DNA of 12,392 bases from CAIKZZ01 sp037443765 (GTDB lineage: Bacteria; Pseudomonadota; Gammaproteobacteria; Steroidobacterales; Steroidobacteraceae): NCBI GenBank assembly GCA_037443765.1, contig JBBINS010000085.1, positions 1 through 12,392 on the forward strand, written 5' to 3'. Position 1 is the first letter of the stretch. The number at the start of each line of letters is the position of its first letter. A program made the translations under genes and the position numbers. The notes beneath the pieces are model-generated. The model made no database searches, was not told the origin of the DNA, and worked only from the letters and a program-made list of their open reading frames with translations. Positions 1 to 6,224 of the stretch are shown here, piece by piece.

Positions 1-1
1 C

Positions 2-1483
2 GCGGCGGCCACGCCCGCGGCGGCCGCGGCGACGCGCCGGCGCGCGACCGCGCCGCTGCCGACGCCGGCGGACCTCTGCTACGCCGATGCCGGCGACCTC
101 CTGCGCCTGCTGGCGGCGAGGAAGCTCTCGGCGCGCGAGCTGATGGCCGCACACCTCGCGCGCATCGCGCGCGTGAACCCCGGGGTCAACGCGATCGTCG
201 CCAAGCTCCCGGACGAGGAATGCCTCGCGCTCGCCGCGCGGGTCGACGAGCGGCGCGCGCGCGGCGAGCCGCTCGGGCCGCTGGCCGGGCTGCCGTGGGC
301 CTTCAAGGACCTCGAGGACGCGGTCGGCTTCCCGTGCACCCAGGGCTCGCCGATCTACCGCAACGAGCGGCCGACCACCGACACGCTGCTGGTCGAGCGG
401 CTGCGGCGCGCGGGCGTCGTGCCGATCGGCAAGACCAACGTGCCCGAGTTCGGGATGGGATCGCACACCTACAACAAGGTCTACGGCACGACCCGCAACC
501 CCTACGACCTCGGCAAGAGCGCCGGCGGTTCGAGCGGCGGTGCCGGCGCCTCGCTCGCGACCGGCATGCTGCCGCTCGCCGACGGCAGCGACCTCGGCGG
601 CTCGCTCCGGAACCCCGCGAACTTCAACAACGTCGTGGGCTTCCGGCCGAGCGTCGGGCTCGTGCCGCTCGCGCCGGAGTCGATGCCGTTCATCGGCTTC
701 ACCTGCAAGGGCCCGCTCGGCCGCAGCGTCGCCGACGTCGCGCTCGCGATGTCGGTGATGGCGGGACCGGACGCGCGCGACCCCGGCTGCCTGCCGTCGA
801 CGCCGGCGCTGTTCCTCGGCCCGCTCGCGCGCGAGGTCAAGGGCACGCGCGTCGCGTGGTGCCCGGACCTCGGCGGGTTGCCGCTCGAGCCCGAGGTGCG
901 GCGCGTGCTCGAGGCGCAGCGCGCGACGCTCGAGGGTCTCGGCTGCCGCGTCGAGGAGGCGGCGCCCGACCTCGCGCACGCCGACGAGATTTTCCTGACG
1001 CTGCGGCGCTGGCAGACCTGGACCTGGCTCGGGCCGCTGCTCGCGGCGCACCGCGCCGAGGTCAAGCCCGAGGCGATCGCCGAGGCCGAGGCCGGCAGCC
1101 GGGTCACGGCCGCCGACCTCGCGGCGGCGTTCCAGGCGCACGCCGCGCTCCTCGAGCGCATGCGGCGCTTCAGCGAGCGCTACGAGGTGATCGCCTGCGC
1201 GGTCAACCAGGTCGCCCCCTTCGACGCCGCCCTCGACTGGCCGAAGGCGGTCGCGGGCGTGCCGATGACCCATTACATCGAGTGGATGCGCTCGGCGTAC
1301 CTGATCACGACGACCTGGCAGCCGGCGATCTCGGTGCCGGCCGGGTTCACGCCGGCGGGCCTGCCGGTCGGCCTGCAGCTCGTCGGCCGCAGGCTCGACG
1401 ACCGGCGGCTGCTCGAGTTCGCGTACGCCTTCGAGCAGGCGACCCACGTCGGCGCGCGCCGGCCGCCGGTCGGCGCCCGGTGA
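2..1483 (+). CDS. Amidase-signature hydrolase, copy 1 (5' end cut by window edge)
   Basis: Member of the amidase signature family, which hydrolyses amide C-N bonds with a Ser-cisSer-Lys triad; the substrate cannot be read from the sequence. The frame is open from base 2, and the true start lies outside the window. By alignment with the downstream copy only about a dozen N-terminal residues are missing. The visible N-terminus is Ala/Pro-rich with an RRR cluster, which fits the tail of an export signal. Triad candidates are Lys in AFKDLE (bases 305-307), cis-Ser in AGGSSGG (530-532) and nucleophile Ser in DLGGSLRNP (602-604). The family's C-terminal motif is seen as SVPAGFTPAGLPVGLQLVG. An internal ATG at 143 would delete the conserved first helix, so it is not the start. 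A 37-nt gap without an evident promoter leads to copy 2, so the two are probably co-transcribed. It is roughly 70% identical to copy 2 by eye. The family is secure; the specific function is unknown. Confidence 0.9.
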   Translation, partial: AAATPAAAAATRRRATAPLPTPADLCYADAGDLLRLLAARKLSARELMAAHLARIARVNPGVNAIVAKLPDEECLALAARVDERRARGEPLGPLAGLPWAFKDLEDAVGFPCTQGSPIYRNERPTTDTLLVERLRRAGVVPIGKTNVPEFGMGSHTYNKVYGTTRNPYDLGKSAGGSSGGAGASLATGMLPLADGSDLGGSLRNPANFNNVVGFRPSVGLVPLAPESMPFIGFTCKGPLGRSVADVALAMSVMAGPDARDPGCLPSTPALFLGPLAREVKGTRVAWCPDLGGLPLEPEVRRVLEAQRATLEGLGCRVEEAAPDLAHADEIFLTLRRWQTWTWLGPLLAAHRAEVKPEAIAEAEAGSRVTAADLAAAFQAHAALLERMRRFSERYEVIACAVNQVAPFDAALDWPKAVAGVPMTHYIEWMRSAYLITTTWQPAISVPAGFTPAGLPVGLQLVGRRLDDRRLLEFAYAFEQATHVGARRPPVGAR

Positions 1484-1520
1484 GCCGCGGCCCGCGTCGA
1501 TCCGCCGGGGGGAGTCGCCG

Positions 1521-3035
1521 ATGACCATCGACCGCCGCGAGTTCCTCACCGGCGCCGCCGCCGCCGCCGCGGCCGCCGCCACCGGCGCGGGCGCCGCGAG
1601 CCCGTCGGCCGCGACCGCCGCGACGCCGCTGTGCGACCGCGACGCGCGCGAGCTCCTGCGGCTGCTCGCGAACCGCGAACTCTCGGCGCGCGAGCTGATG
1701 GCGGCGCACCTCGCCCGAATCCGGGCCTGGAACCCGAGGCTGAACGCGATCGTCGCGAAGCTCCCGGACGAGGGGTGCCTCGCGCTGGCCGCGCGGGTCG
1801 ACGAGCGGCGTGCGCGCGGTGAGGCGCTCGGCCCGCTCGCCGGGCTGCCGTGGGCGTTCAAGGACCTCGAGCCCGCGGTCGGCTTCCCGTGGACGCGCGG
1901 CTCGCCAGTCTTCCGCGACGACCGGCCGGCGTTCGACTCGGTGCTGGTCGAGCGGCTGCGACAGGCGGGCGTCGTGCCGATCGGCAAGACCAACACGCCC
2001 GAGTTCGGCATGGGCTCGCACACCTACAACAGGGTCTACGGCACGACGCTGAACCCTTACGACCCGACCCGCAGCGCCGGCGGCTCGAGCGGTGGCGCCG
2101 GCGTCGCGCTCGCGACCGGGATGCTGCCGCTCGCCGACGGCAGCGACCTCGGCGGCTCGCTCCGCAATCCCGCGAACTTCAACAACGTCGTCGGCTTTCG
2201 CCCGACGGTCGGCCTCGTGCCGACGGCGCCGACGCAGCTGCCGTTCTTCGGCTTCGCGGTGAAAGGACCGATGGCGCGCTGCGTCTCGGACGTGGCGCTG
2301 CTGCTGTCGGTCATGGCGGGCGCCGACGCGCGCGACCCCGGCTGCCTCGCGTCGGATGCGGCGGCGTTCGCGGCGCCGCTCGGCCGCGACCCGCGGGGAC
2401 TGCGCGTCGCGTGGTGCCCCGACCTCGGCGGACTACCGCTCGAGGCCGAGGTCCGCGGCGTGCTCGACTCGCGGCGCGCGACGCTCGAGGCACTCGGCTG
2501 CGTCGTCGAGGACGCCGCGCCCGAGCTCGCGCACGCCGACGAGGTGTTCCTGACGCTGCGCGCGCTGCGCTCGTGGATCGTCAACGGCCCGCTGCTCGAG
2601 CGCCACCGCGACGAACTCAAGCCCGAGGCGATCGGCGAGATCGAGGCCGGCAGCCGGCTGACGGCCCGGCAGATCGGCGCGGCGCTCGCCGACCACGGCC
2701 GGCTGGTCGAGGCGATGCGCCACTTCCACGAGCGGCATGACGTCATCGCCTGCGCGGTCAACCAGGTGGCGCCCTTCGACGCCCGGCTCGACTGGCCGAA
2801 GTCGGTGGCCGGCGTCGCGATGGACCACTACGTCGCGTGGATGAAGTCGGCCTACTGGATCACCGCCACGTGGCAGCCGGCGATCTCGGTGCCGGCAGGG
2901 TTCACGCCCGGCGGACTGCCGGTGGGCCTGCAGCTCGTCGGCCGCCGGCTCGAGGACCGGCGCGTGCTCGAGCTCGCCTACGCGTTCGAGCAGGCGACGC
3001 GGGTCGGTCTGCGGCGTCCACCGACGTTGACCTGA
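1521..3035 (+). CDS. Tat-exported amidase-signature hydrolase, copy 2
   Basis: Complete 504-residue amidase-signature enzyme and tandem paralog of the gene before it. The N-terminus reads DRREFLTG followed by a long alanine-rich stretch (about residues 10-35). This resembles a twin-arginine signal and implies export of the folded enzyme to the periplasm; the cleavage site is not certain. The catalytic triad is Lys114 (AFKDLE), cis-Ser189 (AGGSSGG) and nucleophile Ser213 (DLGGSLRNP). The 24-residue Ser-Ser spacing matches FAAH and malonamidase E2. The DLGGSLRNPANFNNVVGF segment differs from the GatA version, and no gatB or gatC is present, so a role as tRNA amidotransferase subunit is unlikely. 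The ATG at 1521 has a strong Shine-Dalgarno (GGGGGGAG, 1507-1514). The signal's alanine run is encoded largely by repeated GCC codons. The substrate is unknown; related families act on amides, cyclic amides and amino-acid amides. Confidence 0.92.
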   Translation: MTIDRREFLTGAAAAAAAAATGAGAASPSAATAATPLCDRDARELLRLLANRELSARELMAAHLARIRAWNPRLNAIVAKLPDEGCLALAARVDERRARGEALGPLAGLPWAFKDLEPAVGFPWTRGSPVFRDDRPAFDSVLVERLRQAGVVPIGKTNTPEFGMGSHTYNRVYGTTLNPYDPTRSAGGSSGGAGVALATGMLPLADGSDLGGSLRNPANFNNVVGFRPTVGLVPTAPTQLPFFGFAVKGPMARCVSDVALLLSVMAGADARDPGCLASDAAAFAAPLGRDPRGLRVAWCPDLGGLPLEAEVRGVLDSRRATLEALGCVVEDAAPELAHADEVFLTLRALRSWIVNGPLLERHRDELKPEAIGEIEAGSRLTARQIGAALADHGRLVEAMRHFHERHDVIACAVNQVAPFDARLDWPKSVAGVAMDHYVAWMKSAYWITATWQPAISVPAGFTPGGLPVGLQLVGRRLEDRRVLELAYAFEQATRVGLRRPPTLT

Positions 3036-3053
3036 GCGGCCGGCCGCTACAAT
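3027..3053 (+). promoter_or_regulatory. Possible sigma70 promoter for the XenA-like gene
   Basis: A TTGACC -35 (3027-3032), lying in the last codons of the amidase, and a TACAAT -10 (3048-3053) precede the oxidoreductase start by about 45 nt. The 15-bp spacer is shorter than the ideal 17, which lowers confidence. The spacer is occupied by a perfect palindrome (separate entry). Confidence 0.45.
3035..3048. repeat. Perfect 14-bp palindrome between -35 and -10
   Basis: AGCGGCCGGCCGCT is fully self-complementary, starts at the final base of the amidase stop codon, and fills the spacer of the candidate promoter. It could be an operator for a dimeric regulator. In DNA this GC-rich it could also be coincidence. 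It has no loop and no T-run, so it does not look like a terminator. Confidence 0.5.
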
Positions 3054-3095
3054 CGGCGCGCGGCATCCCGGCCGCGCCGCGATTGGGATGCCGCC

Positions 3096-4178
3096 GTGCC
3101 CGACCTGTTCAGCGACTTCCGCCTCAAGAGCGTCACGCTCAAGAACCGCATCGTCATGTCGCCGATGTGCCAGTACTCGGCCGTCGACGGCGTGCCGACC
3201 GACTGGCACCTCGTGCATCTCGGCGCGCGCGCCGCCGGCGGCGTCGGTCTCGTGTTCGCCGAGGCGACCGCGGTGTCGTCGGAGGGACGCATCACCGCCG
3301 GCGACACCGGCCTCTGGAACGACGCCCAGGCCACGGCCTTCGCGCGCATCGCGCGCTTCGTCGAGTCGCAGGGCGCGGTGCCCGGCATCCAGATCGCGCA
3401 CGCCGGCCGCAAGGCGAGCGCCAGCCGGCCGTGGGAGGGGGACGCGCACCTCGCGGTCGGCGCCGAGGGCGGCTGGGAGATCATGGGGCCCTCGCCGCTC
3501 GCCTTCGGCGGCAAGCTCGCGCGGGTGCCGCGCGAGATGACGGCGGCCGACATCGCCGCCGTGCAGCGTGAGTTCGTCGAGGCCGCACGGCGCGCGCTCG
3601 CCGCCGGCTTCAGGTGCCTGATGCTGCACTTCGCGCACGGCTACCTCGCGCAGAGCTTCTTCTCGCCGCTCGCGAACCGGCGCACCGACCGCTACGGCGG
3701 CAGCTTCGAGAACCGCGCGCGCTTCCTGCTCGAGACGCTGGCCGCGGTCCGCGCCGTCTGGCCCGAGCAGCTGCCGCTCGTCGCGCGCCTCGGCGTCCTC
3801 GACTACGTCGACGGCGAGCAGCCGTTCGAGGAGTCGGTCGAGCTCGTGCGGCGGATGAAGGCCGGCGGGCTCGACCTCGTCGACGTCTCGATCGGCTTCA
3901 ACTCACCCGACGTCGGCCGCGTGCCGTGGGGGACGCCCGGCTTCATGGGGCCGGTCGCGGCGCGGATCGGCCGCGAGACCGGCCTGCCGACCGCCGCCTC
4001 GTGGCTGATCCGCGAGCCCAAGCTCGCCGATGAACTCGTCCGCAGCGGCCAGGTCGAACTGGTGGTCGTCGGCAAGGCGCTGCTCGACGACCCGCACTGG
4101 GCGTACCACGCCGGCAAGGCGCTCGGGCACCCGGCCCCCGCCCGGCTGATCGCCGGGCAGTACGGTTACGCGCTCTAG
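3096..4178 (+). CDS. Old yellow enzyme family NADH:flavin oxidoreductase, XenA-like
   Basis: A 360-residue FMN-dependent ene-reductase of the XenA/YqjM class. These cytoplasmic enzymes use NAD(P)H to reduce activated C=C bonds, and some members reduce nitro compounds. Class landmarks are SPMCQYS with Cys25 and Tyr27, DWHLVHLGARA, GIQIAHAGRKAS (Gln99, His102), the LHFAHGYLAQSFFSPL loop with His178, His181 and Tyr183, then YGGSFENRARF. Trp303 lies where XenA has Trp302. The Cys25/Tyr27/His178/His181/Tyr183 numbering matches XenA as I remember it. The C-terminus ends QYGYAL, with neither the YqjM Arg finger nor an obvious equivalent of XenA Trp358. The start is GTG, with GGGA (3085-3088) 7 nt upstream; the ATG at 3088 is out of frame. 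It stands alone between candidate promoters. The natural substrate is unknown; a role linked to the amidases is only a guess. Confidence 0.93.
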   Translation: MPDLFSDFRLKSVTLKNRIVMSPMCQYSAVDGVPTDWHLVHLGARAAGGVGLVFAEATAVSSEGRITAGDTGLWNDAQATAFARIARFVESQGAVPGIQIAHAGRKASASRPWEGDAHLAVGAEGGWEIMGPSPLAFGGKLARVPREMTAADIAAVQREFVEAARRALAAGFRCLMLHFAHGYLAQSFFSPLANRRTDRYGGSFENRARFLLETLAAVRAVWPEQLPLVARLGVLDYVDGEQPFEESVELVRRMKAGGLDLVDVSIGFNSPDVGRVPWGTPGFMGPVAARIGRETGLPTAASWLIREPKLADELVRSGQVELVVVGKALLDDPHWAYHAGKALGHPAPARLIAGQYGYAL

Positions 4179-4220
4179 CCGCACGGAGTAGGATCGCCCG
4201 GGACTGTCGGCTGGGCCGCT

Positions 4221-4249
4221 TTGACCCGGGTCGCCGGCGGGACTAAACT
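4221..4249 (+). promoter_or_regulatory. Sigma70 promoter upstream of erpA
   Basis: TTGACC (4221-4226) and TAAACT (4244-4249) are separated by 17 bp and lie about 29 nt upstream of the erpA ATG. Transcription would start near 4256, giving a leader of roughly 20 nt. I see no convincing IscR site. The promoter probably also drives ppx. Confidence 0.6.
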
Positions 4250-4277
4250 ATCGTAAGTCATTGATTTGGGTGCCTCC

Positions 4278-4667
4278 ATGAGTGACGTGACGACCGCAAA
4301 CGAGCTTTCGGCGACAACGGTGGCCGGCGACCTGCCGCCCCCGGCGCTGCTCTTTACCGATGCGGCGGCCCTCAAGGTCGCGGAGCTGATCCGCGAGGAG
4401 GCCAATCCCGCCCTCAAGCTGCGCGTCTACGTGCAGGGCGGCGGCTGCTCGGGCTTCCAGTACGGCTTCACCTTCGACGAGAGCGTCGAGGAAGGCGACA
4501 TGACGGTCGAGAACCAGGGCGTGACGCTGGTGATCGACCCGATGAGCCTGCAGTACCTGGTCGGCGCCGAGATCGACTACCGCGAGGGCCTCGACGGCGC
4601 GCAGTTCGTCATCCGCAACCCGAACGCCACGACCACCTGCGGTTGCGGCTCCTCGTTCGCCGCCTGA
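4278..4667 (+). CDS. erpA: Iron-sulfur cluster insertion protein ErpA
   Basis: A-type Fe-S carrier that receives clusters from the assembly scaffold and hands them to apo-enzymes, including those of isoprenoid synthesis and respiration. The 129-residue product carries the three cluster-binding cysteines: Cys57 in GGGCSGFQYGFTF, and Cys121 and Cys123 in the C-terminal CGCGSSF. The segments PMSLQYLVG and NPNA(T/K)xTCGCGSSF match E. coli ErpA nearly residue for residue, which separates it from IscA and SufA. It is about 15 residues longer than the 114-residue E. coli protein; the excess is a poorly conserved N-terminal segment before PALLFTDAA. The ATG at 4278 is preferred over an in-frame TTG at 4266; the Shine-Dalgarno is weak (GGGTG, 4268-4272). 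ppx follows after 44 nt, so the two may share a transcript. Confidence 0.97.
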   Translation: MSDVTTANELSATTVAGDLPPPALLFTDAAALKVAELIREEANPALKLRVYVQGGGCSGFQYGFTFDESVEEGDMTVENQGVTLVIDPMSLQYLVGAEIDYREGLDGAQFVIRNPNATTTCGCGSSFAA

Positions 4668-4684
4668 TCGCCGGCCGTTCCTGA

Positions 4685-4702
4685 GGCGGCCGCCCGGCCG
4701 CC
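4685..4702 (+). other. GC hairpin in the erpA-ppx gap
   Basis: GGCGGCC (4685-4691) pairs perfectly with GGCCGCC (4696-4702) across a GCCC loop. There is no T-run, so it is not a classical terminator. It ends 9 nt before the ppx ATG and could modulate translation of ppx or act as a processing or pause site. Confidence 0.5.
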
Positions 4703-4711
4703 GGCCGAGTC

Positions 4712-6214
4712 ATGCCCCAGTCCCAGCGCATTCCCGACGTCCTGGCCGCGGTCGACCTCGGCTCCAACAGTTTCCACATGGTCGTCGCGCGCTACTCGCA
4801 CGGCCAGATCACGATCGTCGACCGGCTGCGCGAGATGGTGCGACTCGCCGCCGGCCTCGACGAGCACGGCAGGCTCTCGAAGGACGCCACCGACCGCGCG
4901 CTCGGCGCGCTCGCGCGCTTCGGCCAGCGCCTGCGGGACATGCGCGCCGAGAGCGTGCGCGTGGTCGGCACCAACACGCTGCGCAAGGCGCGCCGCAAGG
5001 CGGGCTTCCTCGAGCGCGCCCGCGAGGCGCTCGGCCATCCGATCGAGATCATCTCGGGCATCGAGGAGGCGCGGCTGATCTACGCCGGCGTCACGCAGAC
5101 GATGCCGCTCGAGCCCGGCCGGCGACTGGTCGTGGACATCGGCGGCGGCAGCACCGAGTGCATCATCGGCGAGGGCCGCGAGCCGCGGATCCTCGAGAGC
5201 CTCTACATGGGCTGCGTCGCGCTCTCGGCCGAGCATTTTCCGGACGGGCGCTTCGCCGCCAAGCGCTTCGAGCGCGCCGTGGTCGCCTGCGAGGTCGAGC
5301 TCGAGCCGATCCAGGTGCCGTTCCGGGCGATCGGCTGGGAGCACGCCGTGGGCTCCTCCGGCAGCGTGCGCGCGGTCGGCGAGGCGATCCGCGAGCTCGA
5401 CCCGTCGGCGCAGACGATCACGCGCGAGGCGCTCGCCGAGCTCACCGACCACCTGGCGCGCACCGGCAGCGTGAGGAACGCCGGCCTCGGCGCGATCGGC
5501 GACGAACGCTGGCCGGTGTTCGGCGGCGGGCTCGCGATCCTGACGGCGATCTTCAACGCGCTCGGCGTCGAGTCGATGCGCGTCGCCGACGGGGCGCTGC
5601 GCGAGGGGCTGCTGTACGACATGGTAGGCCGCTACACCGATGAGGACGCCCGCGAGCGCAGCATCCGCTCGATGGCGGCGCGCTTCCACGTCGACGGCGA
5701 CCAGGCGGAGCGCGTCGAGCGCGCCGCGGTCGAGTTCCTGCGCCAGGTCGAGTCCGAATGGGGCCTCGGCGACCCGCTCGCGGAAGGCGTGCTGCGCTGG
5801 GCCGCGCGGCTGCACGAGATCGGGCTCGACATCTCGCACTCGAGCCACCACAAGCACGCCGCCTACCTGCTGGAACACGCCGACCTGCCCGGCTTCCCGC
5901 GCGAGGAGCAGCGGCTGCTCGCCTGCGTCGTCGGCGCGCACCGGCGCAAGGTCGCGCTCGAGCGCGCCGACGAGCTCGTGCCGCCGTGGCACGCGCTCGC
6001 GCTCTACCTGATCGTCGTGATGCGGCTCGCCGTGCTGCTGCACCGCGGCCGGTCGCGCGAGCCGCTGCCGCTGATCCGGCTGACGCCGAAGGGACGCTCG
6101 CTCGAGGTACGGTTCCCGCGCGGCTGGCTCAGGGAGCGCGCGCTGACCCGCGCCGACCTCGTTCAGGAGGTGGATTTCCTGAAGGGCGTGGGTTTCCGGC
6201 TGCGCGTCTTCTGA
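4712..6214 (+). CDS. ppx: Exopolyphosphatase, Ppx/GppA family
   Basis: A 500-residue cytoplasmic enzyme of the Ppx/GppA phosphatase family. Ppx removes terminal phosphate from polyphosphate; the sister enzyme GppA acts on pppGpp. The N-terminal ASKHA half shows AAVDLGSNSFHMVVAR (residues 12-27), the VVGTNTLRKAR region, SGIEEARLIYAGV with the candidate catalytic Glu118/Glu119, and phosphate-binding VVDIGGGSTE (140-149). The C-terminal half is the HD-like helical domain, with LHEIGLDISHSSHHKHAAYLL and VVGAHRRK. The length lies between E. coli GppA (494) and Ppx (513). The adjacent ppk favours polyphosphate as substrate, but pppGpp hydrolysis cannot be excluded. The ATG at 4712 has only a weak GAG Shine-Dalgarno. 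It lies 44 nt downstream of erpA and converges on ppk with a 10-nt gap. Confidence 0.93.
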   Translation: MPQSQRIPDVLAAVDLGSNSFHMVVARYSHGQITIVDRLREMVRLAAGLDEHGRLSKDATDRALGALARFGQRLRDMRAESVRVVGTNTLRKARRKAGFLERAREALGHPIEIISGIEEARLIYAGVTQTMPLEPGRRLVVDIGGGSTECIIGEGREPRILESLYMGCVALSAEHFPDGRFAAKRFERAVVACEVELEPIQVPFRAIGWEHAVGSSGSVRAVGEAIRELDPSAQTITREALAELTDHLARTGSVRNAGLGAIGDERWPVFGGGLAILTAIFNALGVESMRVADGALREGLLYDMVGRYTDEDARERSIRSMAARFHVDGDQAERVERAAVEFLRQVESEWGLGDPLAEGVLRWAARLHEIGLDISHSSHHKHAAYLLEHADLPGFPREEQRLLACVVGAHRRKVALERADELVPPWHALALYLIVVMRLAVLLHRGRSREPLPLIRLTPKGRSLEVRFPRGWLRERALTRADLVQEVDFLKGVGFRLRVF

Positions 6215-6224
6215 CGCGGCCGGC

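Noticed and set aside
2433..3638. 401-residue minus-strand frame across amidase copy 2 and the XenA-like gene.
   Set aside because: It spans two unrelated real genes and an intergenic promoter, with composition typical of GC-rich shadow frames.
4223..4232. Palindrome GACCCGGGTC overlapping the erpA -35.
   Set aside because: A single 10-bp GC palindrome in DNA this GC-rich has little weight without conservation data.
4241..4259. GACT-N11-AGTC repeat over the erpA -10, considered as an IscR site.
   Set aside because: The arms are only 4 bp, and the spacing does not match either IscR site type as I know them; it is easily found by chance.
4266..4277. TTG start adding four residues to ErpA.
   Set aside because: The ATG at 4278 gives MSD, as in E. 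coli ErpA, and is a far more usual start.
4577..6043. 488-residue minus-strand frame opposite ppx.
   Set aside because: It is the His/Arg/Ala/Leu-rich shadow of ppx with no recognisable motif.
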